A stretch of 64,000 nucleotides of DNA from Taenia hydatigena (taxonomy: Eukaryota; Platyhelminthes; Cestoda; Cyclophyllidea; Taeniidae), in assembly GCA_036345935.2 (NCBI GenBank), contig JADWOT020001649.1:18001-82000 (forward strand), read 5' to 3'. Under the pieces are notes generated by a model. The model was not told the origin of the DNA, did not search any database, and saw only the letters and a list, made by a program, of their open reading frames with translations. Within the stretch, counting starts at the first letter, position 1, and every line of letters starts with the position of its first letter. This document shows, piece by piece, positions 21,328 to 34,769 of this stretch. A program made the position numbers and the translations under genes.

Positions 21328-24300
21328 AATGCATTCTTGCATCGACAACCATGTGACTTTTAAATGAAGCGATGGCACACACTCCTTGAAAGTGCAACAA
21401 AGGTATTTCAAATCAAGCAAAGTTGAATTTGATGCAGGAGTTAATGTGGTATCATTTTCAGTGGATAATTCTGAGCTTCTACTTTCGCACTTCATTTTGT
21501 TGATGGTTTGCTTTAGTTCCATGTTTCGGCCCATAGTGATCCAACATGTGAACATCGTGCGATATTTGAAAGTGCAGTACAGCTGGCTATGTGATTTTCC
21601 ATTTCCATCAAATTTTAGCGACAAGGAGTTGGCTTCTGTCTGTTGGACAGTGACCTGCTGAAGGGACTAATGAATGCTTGTCATCACAATTTCGACAGCA
21701 ATATTGCTTTCACTGTGTATTTATTGGAGCATTCGCCTGTCGGTTTTAAGTGAGACTTAACCATACTGTATATTAAAATAGTCAATTTCATGTAAACCAC
21801 TGCCTTACTATGCGGTGCATTATAATTGCCTTCATTGTTGATCCTGGTGCAAGATGACAATTGGCTCGAAATTCATCATCGCTAGCTTTATCGCAATCTT
21901 TATAAGCGATTGGCCACTTTCGTTACTCAATCATACCTCGTGTTGATTAAACTGTTTTAATCACCAGAAGAGCTTCAGTCGCAAAAGGCAACACCAAGTG
22001 CAAAACTTCGAGGACAAGCAGTCTAGAATTGGCAGCGCATTTAATTTGGAGCGCATTAGCATCGGTGGCTCTTCTTCATCTCCTCCGCCTCCTTTGCATG
22101 CCCTACACTGCACCAAGTTCGACCAAGTTATGAGGCATTAAGGCAAGTAATGTCTGCCCCAACAAAACCACGCACAAGCTATGCTATCAAAAGCGTACGT
22201 CAGATGGCACCGAGAGACACCACGAGACATGTGCCTTTAGCCGATCACACGCGTCAGATTCAAAGAAGTCAATCACAAAGCATGCCATTTAACATGCTCT
22301 TCTCCGCGTTGTATAGTCCCTCATTATTTATCATGATTTACAGCGGCATTCCCACCATTCTGCCGTTCACCAGCATTTCCTTTCTGCTTTATTTTTCCTT
22401 TCACTTATGATCTTTCCATCCTTTCCTCTACTGCAACCCTCTTTATCTCGGAAATAAAAGCAGATAGATAACGAGGAAACGGAGGCTGATTTCCCTCCTC
22501 TCTCTGATTATCCTTTCCTTTTTCTTTTTTAATTTGTGCGTGCTTTAACAGCATTATATAATATGCTCCTTAATACAAATCGCGTGGGACACGATTGTCC
22601 CTAGGTGCTACGAATGCTCTGATCTAAAACACCTAAATTTGCTTCATAAGGGCAAATAAATTAAACTTTGCCTAGCCACCTTTTCGGCTGAATAGACAAC
22701 TAGACCAGTTTAGGAATGGATGTAAAACGAAAAGTACTAGGGCACGATGCACCACAGCACTGTCAAGTCATCCTACTGCGTCCATTTCCAATCCTTGTCT
22801 CCTCCAGCTAATTGTTTACGTAACTTTGCACCTATTGGAGTCTAGCTATAAGCACGATTGCCAATAGTAGTGTAGGGTTACCAATTCGTTTTGACATCAA
22901 ATCAGGGATGGGCTTATAACACGCACCTTTGTTTTCTCAAGAGCAGTCTCTAGGACCAAATTATCGACCCCTCAATAGATTTTTACTCTACACTACATTT
23001 ACTGTGCCATATAAACTATTCATGTCTCAAACATCCGTATCTGAAGGTCTATTACGGTAATTATAACTAGCTCACTATGCATGCCCCACTGCCTATGCCA
23101 GGTAATGACAGGTGTGGATTAAATAGGAAAGATAGGAGTAAACAGAGCTATCTCATCTATCGTGCATGCCACATCCTCAGACACGCCTTTTACGTCAGCA
23201 TCTTTCTTTTACGTAGGCATTAAGTAGCGAGTCACACACTTAAGAAGAAGGCCTGATGACGGATTCAAAATGGGTAGAAAGGAGCTCTCTTGTCAACGCC
23301 TCCTTTCTCATGCCCTACTCTAACACACCTTTGCTGAGTGGCTCCTGTGTCTCCTACTACGCTGCAATATGCTCTCGCGCACTGCGCCTTGCGTTATGTC
23401 CCACCGTGTATGCCCACCACATTAGACCAAAGACAAAAGGGGGTGCGCACACTCTGCATCTATTTCCTTGCCTTCGTTTATTTTCGTTTGGATCAATTAT
23501 CAGTCACTACCCTTCCTCCTCCTCCAATCACATCGACTCTTAGTGCCATATTTGTAATTCTATTTCCTATCTATACTACTCTTACTCCAAATTATGACAT
23601 GGTACAATGATGAAAAGACGATCGCCTAAGTCAGGCCAGTACGGACTGGACTTGGTTTGTCTCACTCACGCTTTGCTAAAACCAGCTCCCCTTTTAGCAT
23701 AGCTCAACCTGGATTATTGTTAATTCTTGGTTTCTATTTTCCCCTTTTTTGGTGTGAAGATGACGCGACTTATAAAACTGGCATAGGCCCTCACACTAGT
23801 GAAAAGCAGATGTCCCTTGTGTCGCCATTATTTCCTGCTGGCTGTGAGGGTGCGGAACAACGTTGTCCGTCAATCAAATCGATGCACTGCAAGCAATAGG
23901 CGGCAAACGAGATGGCGGACTCACTCTTCAACTATTGTGGAAGTACCAACCAAAGAGCTACGGCGCATTCCAATCATCCACTTCGCCACTTCGAGTTAAC
24001 TAACGATATTGAAATAGGAACGATACGCAGACCGCTTAAGTTACCTTGTCAATGAGAAGGTCTACATCCAAGTCAAGCAGACACTGTTGATCTCCCAGCA
24101 TGCCGTTTTGCGTGCCAGCCCTGAAATACCTCTGATCTACCGAATATGATGAGGTCTGCTAACTCCAGCATGCATTCCCATGCTCCCAAATATTGGTGGC
24201 TCGAAACACCAGCATTCACTGCTTCAAATTACTTACACCCTGAACACTACAATTCAATTCCCAAATTTGACCATAATCGTTGCACAAACTTCCGCCTTCG

Positions 24301-27300
24301 ACTCTTCTGTCATTTTGGTGTGTTGACCTACTCACCAGCATCGTGTGACATCGCACCAACCAGAAGACAATAAAAGCAAGCGTGGCACAGAATGCGTGGT
24401 GCAGGGCAAAAAATTTATTTAGAAATCGGTGTATTACCGCTGAAGTTCACAACTGCTTTGATGCCTATCCCTGATACTTTTCTTGCGGAAATTGTTATCT
24501 TACATTGCAATTTGCAGTAGTGATCCATTCGTTTCTTCTATAGGGGCAAAGTTACATTAATGTTCAGCTAAAAGAGACAAAGGGATGATTGAGATAGAGA
24601 AAGAGACGTAAAAAGTAGTAAGTGTAAAAGTGGGAAGGCTCAACGATGAGAAAAAAAGGTTTGGAAACGGACAATGTGTGGAGATTATGCGCTATTCTTC
24701 GACTTGTCGACATTTAAGGCGAAGTGACACTGTAAAATTGAGAAATCAGCCGCTAAACCCAATGGATAGGCGGTGACGATGAATGCATTTCTTTGGTGGG
24801 AGCGGAGTAGCATGATTACTCAGCTGAAAGAGACAAAGGAATGAATAAGGAGGAGGTAGAGTGAATAAAGCCGCAGGAATTAAAGTGAGATGGTACGATT
24901 GGATGACTTTGCACAGTGCTGTGATGCAGCAAGCCTTATTTTTTTGGTCTTGCTCCTATCTGTTCCCAAAATGATTCGCTTGCCCCCATCTAGCTGTTAG
25001 ACTAAGTAAAATATGAAGGGAATTGACTTGATGAAAGAACTTTGACTTTCATGAATGTCACACTCAAGCTTTTACATACTTATAAAAGTCGCCCTATTTA
25101 CCCATACTAGAACCAGCCAATTTACCTTGAAGCCTTTTCCATTCTTTGCCCAGAACTCAGAGCATAAATTCCATCTTAGTCACCTCACATAAACTCGTTG
25201 ATCAATAAGCTTGCTTTGTTTTTAGAAGACGTCGATTTTGTGAATAGGAAATAATTCCGTTTTATCAGCCGAATGCACCACCGTCTCTATTCGCTGTTAA
25301 GGAATTGCATTGCAAAAGCTCGGCAAAGTGTTTGTTACGTTTAGCACGAGTTGTGTGAGCGAATGATTGAACGAATGCAGGCGTGACGCGCGCCGAAGGA
25401 CATTGGGTGATCTTGAAGAAATCAAGAGGTTGGCTGCAATGCACAAGCGGTACATCTGCGCTAACTTATATTTAATTGCGTGCTTTAACTGCGCGTAAAT
25501 GTAGCACTGGGATTCACAAGCCTAATTTATCTTTGTTTTAGAGATGGCAGAGGTAGAATGACGGGATGGCGATTAATTTCGTCGCATTACAACTATGGGA
25601 GACAGTACCGTGGAATGGCTGCTACAGCGTGGAAAGGGAAAAAAATAAGTGGCTAAGAGAATGGAATTCATAAAAGAAGACTAAGGAAATGCAGACTTTA
25701 AGAGAAGTGACACAAACCGGATACTCGTTTTTGCAAACTTCTGCTGCTGCTCCCGCGGTTGATGATGATTTCGACTGTTTGCGGTCGTTATTCTAAGGTG
25801 CAGAACTCTTTGGAGGACTAATGTAGGTGTTCACTTTGTGACAGGTTTCACCGATTGATTCGTCAAGACAGCGATTTCCTTTTACGTTTTATGCTTTGAA
25901 TGAATAGTGCTGGATGGGCCATATATTTTGACCCAGTATGTGTTTGTGGCTGCCTCCACCTTCCCTACCTTACTTCTTCCTCCTCGCTCTTATTCCGTGT
26001 TAATCACGCACTGAAGGAATTTCTATTTGATTGCACGATTCGGTATTGTGCTGTCCCTGCAGTTGCTTGGTTATGCTATGAGGAATTTCTGAACCAGCTC
26101 TATTAGAGAGAATTCTTAGGAAGAAATGCACTTGATATAATCCTCTCTTCGGCTTACCATAGCAGCAAAATGCTAACTTCTGGTCTTGTGAACTTAATCA
26201 CTATAATGTTGTTCGCGACGCAGCATTGTGATACTTAACTTTATAGCATTGCATAGAGATGGGGTAATGCAGACCAGTTCAATCATTTTATAGAATGTAG
26301 TGCCATGGCATTAAGCAGAGGCGAGTGGTCAATGGCGAAAACGAGTGATCTTAAGACATGAGGAACATTAGGTTTTTCTAGTGTTATGGCAGTGGACAAA
26401 TTTATAAATTGCTGGAAGGGGACGCAACCTATTTGTCATGAAAACAGCCTCGCCTCCACTACTTTTTTAGGCGCTTTGTTCTCATCCTTATTCGCGGCTA
26501 CTGCTTCGACTTTGCAAAGCCTTGGTACATCGGAACGATCTGTCTTTAGCCTCGGCACCGCCTTGCCGATCAACACAGCGACAGTAAGGGTGAGTTGTAA
26601 GGTGGATGCAAAAAGAATTAACAGGTAGTTTTGAGTCGGTAAAGATCTCATGCTTTGCGAATGCACAGCCGATGCTGATCGTGTATGAAATGCCTTTCAT
26701 GGCTCCTACATGATCTTTTGCTGATGTCTCCATGGTTTTTGCTGTCGCCCGAAATTAATGTTTACTTTTGGACAAAGATGGACAAACAGACTCAGTTTAT
26801 TCTGCTATCGCTTAGCTACTCACGCAATGTCACGAAAACTATAAGGATTCGCTTGCAAAATACCTTGATAACTATTAGTTTCGATTCCAAACTGGCATTG
26901 CATGTTAACTCGCATCATTAAAGTTGAATGAAGTATTAGGAGTGGTTTTCGATGTCCCGCCTTCTAAGAACTGTGTGTACAAGTCACAGCTACGCGCCAG
27001 CTCGACCCTCTTGACTTCGGTAGTAGCGTGCGCCGACAGAATCCCGAATGTTACCTAATGAGTCAATCACGCTTAAGTCTTCAAAATGAGTGTGATAGCT
27101 TAAGCTCAGTGAAGTTCGGCTTTGCACTTTCCTATTCACACCTCCTAAAGTAAAACAAGTGAGGATATCTAAATGAATGCATGCTTGGGATTACAATATT
27201 TTGCCTAAAGTTGGCATAACCTAAAAAAACGGTGCCGGTTCGCTTCAAAGCACGTGACTTCTCAAGAGTTTTGGTGGAATTTTGAAGGTGTGGTTTCCAC

Positions 27301-28665
27301 CAACACTTGACAGGTTTGTATGTTCGAATTGCAAACATTAGCCTTTCTTCAATGCCATCAGGCAACCATGTTTAGGCGTTGGAGAAGCAGGGCTGTTCCA
27401 ATCTCTTACTCTGCGGTCGATTTTAACGTCGCACAACGCATTTGCATCCCATCCACAACTGGCTAAGAAAGAAGGTGTAATGTAGGGGAGGAAATGGCAA
27501 GGAGATGCAGTTACCTTACTCTGATGAAGTGCGACCTGGGATGCTCTAGATGACGACGTTAACTTCGCTATGGGGTGTTGCTGCACTCCTCACAACTAAC
27601 ATTTATCGTAAATGATTTCCTGCGTACAAAGCCGGTAAGTCTGGAATTCAAACTCCACCTTCTAGCCATTATCATTCACATACTTACGAACTTTTTGAGG
27701 GGATCTGACATTGCCTCCTGCTCATGACCTTTTGACTTGTTTAGACAAAATGTTCAATCAGTTATTCCGTAATGTTTGTGGTGCAAAGCCACTATGGGTC
27801 ACTGAAAAATTTCATCAAACTATAAATAGGGCGGTAAAGCTACCATACACCAGGATTACAAATCGTCCTATTTCATAAAGCATTCAGAGTGAAACTAATA
27901 AAATCCAATTAGTAGCAAACCGGTATCATCACCTGAGGTGCCATATGGGCATGTGTGGCAAGATCCCATTGCTGGCACACATTATGACTGTTGTTGCTGT
28001 TGCTTTGATGCCACATTAATGCGAGGTCCATTAACTGCCTTCCCAATTTGCGGGTTCGTGTTTATCCAAAGAATCTTTGTAAGTAGCTTATTCACAACAG
28101 CATGTTCTGCTCTGTGGTTAATTTTGAAAAGGATTTCAAGAAAACAACGCGACAGCCAGCCCTAACCACCAAGAATGCACCCTGAAAACTTGTTTGGTGG
28201 TGACAATATTAGCTCACAGCGAAAGCCGTGGAAATGAAACCGAGTCCATGCATTCTAGCAGTGAATTGGAACTGCGTTCCTATTTCAGCATAGAGCGATT
28301 CAAAATGACTTAGCAGCGAGACGATCAATCAACTATTCTAGTACTTTGCCTCCTTTGTGGTGAAGAGGATAAATCAGTCGCTGGGACCACACACCTCAAC
28401 CATCATTTTGGTAAGGTGAAGTAGGAGTGTGCACTCTAACGACGGCAAAAATTGATCGAATGACAAAGAGGTGTCCAATGTTCACTCCTGCAGGGCTAAG
28501 TTGCTTTGAACTTTGAACTTCCACTGAACTCAGAATCCTCACCTTCCACCTACTGACTGACAACATGTACTCTGAAGAACCACCTTCACTGCTGGATAAG
28601 TAACCCGATTGCTGCTAAAGGAATTTTGTAGAATATTGGTTAAAACGTCCTAAAAATGATGCACA

Positions 28666-28896
28666 ATGCAAAATGTCCTCTTCTCTAACCCAGATAAAGA
28701 GAATGGTGACCAAATTGTGCAGAGTATATTGGCTGCCAAAGCGGCCCTTCTTGGTGTTATTGCTGAAAATGAAGAAAGGGATGAGAGCCTCAATAACACA
28801 AGACAGCACCGGCAGCAGATTGAATGCTGGAACACCAAAAATTTGTGCTTAGAAACCAATTCAGTAGATGATCAAAGGCAAAAATTCAATCTCTGA
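28666..28896 (+). CDS. Coiled-coil-like exon, right-arm copy
   Basis: An open + frame reads NPDKENGDQIVQSILAAKAA and then ENEERDESLNNTRQHRQQ, ending QKFNL-TGA. Composition and heptad-like spacing suggest a helical scaffold segment. Another open + stretch at about 29005-29160 (PNSSEVKDNVGIDLSSFP, then LKKVLVVMMAKIWQKVAFK-stop) lies 0.1 kb downstream, so several exons of one unidentified gene may be present. An identical copy lies on the left arm. Confidence 0.35.
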   Translation: MQNVLFSNPDKENGDQIVQSILAAKAALLGVIAENEERDESLNNTRQHRQQIECWNTKNLCLETNSVDDQRQKFNL

Positions 28897-29371
28897 GAAC
28901 GCCTTGTTTATTTTAAAAACGAAGGATAAATCTTGCCTCTCTGGACCGCCAGCATCATGCTTCCTCTGCGCCTGGCTTGTACCGACATTATAGCCCACGA
29001 TTAGCGACCAAATTCTTCCGAGGTTAAGGACAATGTTGGAATTGACCTCTCGTCTTTCCCTTTAGCATCGAACCATGTTGACAAGGAAATTGACACAGAT
29101 TTAAAAAAGGTGTTAGTCGTGATGATGGCGAAAATTTGGCAGAAAGTTGCTTTTAAATAACTGTTTGTGATGGGATAGTGTCTGTTAATCTCACAGGAGG
29201 CCATCACCATTGTCAAGGAGACCTCTGGACACAATAATCGCCCTGAAGTTTTGGTGATAAAAGCAGATGGATAAGGGGACACGTAGCTTAATTCGGCGTC
29301 CTAACCATCCACACTCTTATTCCAAAGCAAATGCACAAAGTTTCCAAAAATTAAAAAACAATGCTTTTTAG

Positions 29372-29593
29372 GTGGAAAACGAATTCCTTGATTTAAAAGA
29401 CGAATCCATTGACGAATTAAAGCATTGTTTGAAAGTTGGACTTTATGGTCAGTACATGTGTAAGGTAGAGTCGAATTTTGCATTCACTTTGGATATACGA
29501 GATGTTGTCCACACCGCTAGGCTCAAGGCATTAAACTTAACAAAAATTGTCCTTTCAAGCACTACGCTTGGTAATGTTAACATTGGAAAATAA
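29372..29593 (+). CDS. Exon-like frame after a TTTTTAG acceptor, right-arm copy
   Basis: The frame opens with GTG directly after AATGCTTTTTAG and reads VENEFLDLKDESIDELKHC, then LYGQYMCKVESNFAFTLDIR. A GTAAGGTAG donor-like site occurs inside at about 29460, so the exon may be shorter than the frame. The N-terminal part is acidic and helical. It follows the coiled-coil-like frame at 28666-28896 by 0.5 kb on the same strand. No family is recognised. Confidence 0.35.
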   Translation: MENEFLDLKDESIDELKHCLKVGLYGQYMCKVESNFAFTLDIRDVVHTARLKALNLTKIVLSSTTLGNVNIGK

Positions 29594-30310
29594 GTTGCAA
29601 GTGACTTTGCGCTTTGTCGTATCCGTTACCTTGGAATCCCCTGGCGATATATTTGTTATGCGATGTGACCAACACTTTCCGCTCCGCATACTTGACAATT
29701 CGCTGTTGGCGAAGGCTACCTGCTGCTAGCAGAGTCGAGGACAAGACTGCTAATGATGAGACGAATGACCATGGTGAGAATTTGAAACAGGATTATTTTT
29801 TTCACAATTTCTGATGACGTGGAGAGGGAGCGAACCATGTGGTGATGTCGGAAGTGTGGCAAACATGCAAACGACCCGCTTCTCTGTGATAACAAAAGAA
29901 AGAGTAAGCAATCTTCTCAATAATCTTTGGCTAAAATTTAATAGGTGGTGCACCAACGTTTTGGTCTATTCAGCTAAGGAAATCGCTTTCCTTCCTTGAA
30001 AGGAAAACTGATTGTTTGTTGAAGTTCTTATCTCAACCGACCTCCTGTCCCTCATCGTGTCAAACAATTTCATTGGTTTATGTCATTGTGTAACAGGAAA
30101 TTGACAGCTGCCATCCACCGACAACGGTACATCTCACCATCCTGCTTGCGTGGAATTCTGTGTCACCTAAGTACACTGGCAGTTTTGAGCCCGCTGCCGA
30201 TTTTCATCATCTTTGATACTGGAAGAGGTTACGTTACTTTAAATAATGCTTAACTCATTCTTCTGCCAATTTTTAAAATTCGGTTGGTCAGCTTTGTCTA
30301 ACATCTTCTT

Positions 30311-30433
30311 TTGGCTGGGACACTCGTGTGTGGTGGCCGTAAACGAGGCGGATGTGTTTTGGGAGACCTAGGTAAATGTGGCCACCATGGTGGCAACAGA
30401 GATGTCTTCTGCTGTTCTTACAACCAGATCAAA
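30311..30433 (+). CDS. Possible exon with GTGAGT donor, right arm
   Basis: A coding-like stretch ends CAGATCAAA followed by GTGAGTTTG at 30434. Two frames are open here: one is Gly/Cys-rich (VCGGRKRGGCVLGDLGKCGH). The other, from about 30266, reads SNIFFWLGHSCVVAVNEADV with one TAG, then MVATEMSSAVLTTRSK. The second looks more protein-like but is interrupted. Its mirror is at about 11448-11570 (-). Confidence 0.25.
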
Positions 30434-31841
30434 GTGAGTTTGTTCCGCTTTAGAACAAGTGAGAGTGAAGACCACAGAAATGGTCAAAATTAACACATGT
30501 GTGCAAACGCTGCATAGCTCTTATAGTTACATGGAATTTCGAGTTGTAGACAGTACAGTTCAAGCATACCGTATCAAGGTTGAAGACTTACACCAAACGG
30601 AGCCCAAGCAAAACAAATTTTACATTATTTCGAATTCTAGTTCTGCATAATCTATCTCAAAGCAAGGTAGGTTACAAAAATTGAAGTGAATGGAGAAAAT
30701 GAAGAGCTGCTCACGTGTTTTGCATTGCTTCTGCTCACCACGTTCTCCAGCCGCAATCGTAAGGAGGTGTCAGTGAATTGGAATCTACCAAAGTTTGGTC
30801 GGTTCGAATGAGAAGGGTGAGAGAGATTGAAGGGGTGGATTATGCACATATATTCAGACATAGCATAAATTCTATGTGAACCAGATAAACGTGGTGGAGT
30901 CTGTTAGCGACGCCGAGCTTTTTACTTCTGACATCCTTATGTGTACTAACCCAGATCGATGTAGCAAAATCTTAGTAGTGCAATGGCTTTAAGCAAAGAG
31001 ATTCGTTTGTAATCGCCTGATAAGGTGGTCGCGGTCAAACTTCCCTCTGGTCAGTCTTTGAAAGCCGCCAATAAGTTAACATGAGGCTGGATTATTCTTG
31101 AAATTCTAAGTGGAATAACTCAAAGGAGAGACTGTGGAAATGGAAACAAGAGAGCGGTTCACAATGCCTATGGAGGGTGTGACTAGACAGAGTTCTGGTT
31201 CGTGAGGATGAGAAAATTGCTGAAATCTACTACTCAAATACTTTCAGTCAAAGATATTAATACACTTGGATTTGCTGTAATACGACCCTATTTGCATTTT
31301 CTTATGGTGAGATGGCAGGCTGGGAGTAGCATATCACACGATTGGAAACACCGCAATGGCAGCTGTAGTCGTTGTGGCAACAAGAAGTTGGTCAGCGTTG
31401 CAGAAAGTTGCAGTTTCTGTAAAATTTAACGGACAAACTAAAGATTCAAGTCCTTGATGGGACTGACTGAAAAAAATGTCAAAATAAGTCTTGGTACTCT
31501 GGTTGGTACATTGCCTTACAATCACCATAAGTGCTGCGAAACGGACTGCTCCGATGCTGGTAGATTTGCATTTTTGAAGGAACCAGGGAAGACGAGTTAA
31601 GTAGTGACCGTTTATCGCACTAGTCTAACCAGCTTCATCTGCTCGTCAGGTAGCAAGTGGAGCGCAGAAGGCAAAAGTGATGCGGGAAGTTGAGCCTATA
31701 TTTGTACAAGTCTTTGAGGACATACGGGTTTTTATGCAGGGGGTAAGTAAACACATTTTTCAGAATCGCACTGTAGGAGATGAGATACTCACACTCACCT
31801 GTGCTGTGCTGGTGCGTGTAAAATGACCTATTCGTACGTCT

Positions 31842-32240
31842 TCATCTCATCCAGCGAGGTAGCCGGTTGCAATTGTCATTAACAAAAGCAGTCACAACAG
31901 ATGCGGCAGTGTCAGGATTGACGTTACCAAATCGCATATATTTTGCGAAGCGCTGTGAGACTTGCTCAGAAATGTATTGTTCCGGATGCCTAGCAGTGAG
32001 AGAATGTGGCAGAGAAGGAGGCATAGAAGAGTGTAGATCCAATTGGAAGGGCAGCAGAGTAGAACGAACTGAGAAAAACTTTACCTTTCTTATACGTGGC
32101 TCGGGAACCACACGAAAGTTGATATTTTCTGGGGACGTATTGGTGAGCAAATGCTCATAGAACGTCAGATGTGCTTTGTTGCTTTCAACTGTGCGGATTA
32201 TTGCAAATGACACGGGAGGAATCGCAAGAGAGGAAGTCAA
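31842..32240 (-). CDS. Exon-like frame of an unidentified gene, right-arm copy
   Basis: Mirror of the left-arm frame at 9641-10039, differing by one replacement. The palindrome therefore encodes this candidate exon twice, on opposite strands and pointing toward each other across the spacer. Confidence 0.4.
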   Translation of the reverse strand: MTSSLAIPPVSFAIIRTVESNKAHLTFYEHLLTNTSPENINFRVVPEPRIRKVKFFSVRSTLLPFQLDLHSSMPPSLPHSLTARHPEQYISEQVSQRFAKYMRFGNVNPDTAASVVTAFVNDNCNRLPRWMR

Positions 32241-33015
32241 ACACGTTCTTCTGCTTTTAGCTGAAAATTAAAAAAACGCATTCATATAATAACTACTGTT
32301 GGTTGCAACATATCAGCTGCTGGCCGCTTAATTCACGTCGGTAGATTGAGTTGAACTAATTTATGAAAGGTCCGAATGCGAATTTTTGCAATAGGGCAAC
32401 ACAAAAGCATCTTAAAGTGCATGTTACTTGCAAGGAACGTGGAGGTAAATCAAGAGTCTTTCTTCCACAATGATCGAACTAACAACGAGAACCTTAATTT
32501 CACCGTGGCGTTGGAACTGTGCCTGAGGCGATTCAGTGGGAAAATCTCAAATGTCACTTCACTGAATAAATTGGACAGCGCAGCACATGCATGTAAAAGT
32601 ACTCGTAAGGGTCACAGAAGTGCGTAAAGTCTTCGCTTACTCATTTTGAGGGCATCGCTTTTGAATAATCCCTGACAATTTAGTCGATCATTGTTGTCTA
32701 ACACAGGACACAGAGAAATTTCCACAGTCCACGGTGGATATTGTCGTTGGGATGGAGTAGACTGGATGCGATGCTACCCAGCTGTTAACATCAGATCCTA
32801 ATGAATTTTGTCTGCCTCGAAGGAGCAAGGGAGGTTAGGAAAAGTCAAAAGTGGTGCTTGCACGCACGTGTAAACATAGCATGAAATCTGCATTTAACAT
32901 GAAAATACGAGTTGTATGCAATTCGGTGCAGCAATTGGTATCGAGGCTAGCAGCGTACAAGTGACGGAGCACAAATTCATCCCAGTGAATGCATGTCCCA
33001 TACGCACTCAACCAT

Positions 33016-34769
33016 TCTTCCATCCACCCAACCATTCAGCATTCGTCCATTTCATATTCATGTCCATCAGTGCCAATTTTACCTGCTTTTCACCCCTTTA
33101 TTTCGCATTCATGCACCCATTGAGTCGATGATGTGTACCTCGTGAGCACTTCAGGATGTTTCAGTGACTGACTGTCAGGCTTTGCTTCAGCGTCTATTTA
33201 ACGTTATGTACATTCATTTCTGCCTCAAGCTAAATGATTTTTCAATGTAACTTCGACAACATCATACGAGGCCGCAGAAATATAAGGTCAACTCTGTCAA
33301 ATTACTCGACCGGCTGTTCTATGCTCAACCCATAGACTCTGCAACATGCGTGTGTCGCTTTTTATTTATAAATCAGATTCCAATTCATTTAGCCCCAACA
33401 AACCAACCTGCAGTCCGAAGTGCCGACTCGCTCTTAATCACACAAATTAATGCACCTGTGTGATTGCACAGTTAAGCTTGGCAACATAAACACCTAATTG
33501 GATGGCCAAATAAGGAGCCAAACTAACTAATGCAACTCATGTCAATTTTTCACTCCAATGCTGCATTCTAAGATGGCTGAAGAAGAACTGACTTGAAATC
33601 TCTAATGCGTATGATGGTATTCGCGTGAAGGATGAAGTCGGTTGTTTGTCGCACAAGAATTGTTTTGCTCCTTTGGCCGAGAAAGGAAGCAAACGCACTC
33701 TTATGACCCAAAGTATTCATACGCGCTACTAATCGATGTACGTAAGTCGCCTTTTGGTGGTACAAGGGGATCAAACATCACTTAGCTTTGAGAAAATTGG
33801 AATGCGTACAGATCCAGCATGCCATTTTATATCTTTAAGTTGCCACCACAATTACGGACAGGAATAAATCTCGAGCATTAATATTTATCTAGTACTTTGA
33901 CACGCCGATGCCAGGAAAATAATGTGGATTGTGTTTCACCTCTTTAACGGCTGACTAATTCCCAACTACTCAACAATCTGTAACGAAGCAATTTAAAGGA
34001 GGTTATTACAAAATAGAGAACTAACTGTATTTCTATAGAGTCTTCCACAGGTAGGTGTAAACCATTAATTATGCAGCCAAAGGGGAGAGGGAATTGAATG
34101 TAGAAAAAATGGAGCGAGAGTGGCAACCAACGCATGATTGAGGGAGTACAATGCAGGGCTGATTGTTTTAATCTGGTGAATTCGGGTGAGAATTGGATCC
34201 AAGGAGACAGTTTAGCCTGCCTCTTTCCCTCATATCCAACATTATTGCTTTCCTTAGTCGGAAGGGGTGTTTTGTTCGGCCGCATTTTGTCAGTGCATCA
34301 GAACAATCCGATTCTACCATAGATGACACTTGAAGTAGGTTTAATGATGCCTCGAGGAGGTACATTGGTGCCAGTGTAGGGATAGTCTGTTGTACACTGC
34401 TGGTCTAGAGTGCGTTCACCAAAAAACGCAATTATCACTGTTGTCGCCTTTCTGAAGCAGTTGCTCAAATATTAAACACTGCAAGGTGGCGCAACCATCT
34501 GACATGATAGCAGATGTGAACATCCCGACAGCAAGGTAGTAACGCGCTCTCCGCCCTTCTGACTCTGTGTAACGTTTCAACCAGGTACTTGGCCAAAACT
34601 AAGTTTAGAGGAGGCCAAAAGTTGGTGGATGTGTTCAAAGAAAAACGCAGTGTTAAGCAATAAATAGGCTTCCCTTACATATTCATATCTTAAATGCTAA
34701 CCAGTGAATGTATGGCAGACATGTTTAAGATTAGAAATATCTATTCTTGACTTGACACAACGAAATCGC
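33016..34769. other. 1.75-kb segment present only on the right flank
   Basis: On the left, the arm end (ACCAT at 8866-8870, read inverted) joins directly to GCAAAA of the kinase repeat. On the right the same two edges are separated by this 1,754-bp segment. I see no target-site duplication or terminal inverted repeat at its edges. Frames at 33568-33774 (-), 33944-34285 (-, 113 codons) and 34134-34322 (+) have no motif. It could be an insertion on the right or a deletion on the left. Confidence 0.7.

Larger units (their letters stand above)
20047..21835. other. Unique spacer of the palindrome
   Basis: These 1,789 bp separate the arms and are not self-complementary. They contain a (CGGTA)3 run, a TATA/initiator promoter, the Trp-rich frame at 20654-20863, an AATAAA at 21322, and two overlapping unassigned frames of 103 (-, 21313-21624) and 91 (+, 21386-21661) codons. 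Neither of the last two has a motif. Confidence 0.9.
21836..33015 (-). repeat. Right arm of giant palindrome (11,180 bp)
   Basis: Reverse complement of 8866-20046, sharing the same frames on the opposite strand (for example 22150-22410 + equals 19472-19732 -). The outer edge is at 33015, after which the sequence changes abruptly to a segment absent from the left side. Variant bases opposite the left-arm differences are at 32833, 32825, 32765, 31952, 29333, 28371, 25268 and 24420, with the short A/T run at 27315-27317. Confidence 0.98.

Noticed and set aside
8866..33015. The palindrome as a transposon with 11-kb terminal inverted repeats
   Set aside because: The spacer has no transposase or integrase frame, no target-site duplication is visible at the two outer edges, and the right edge is followed by a segment missing on the left.
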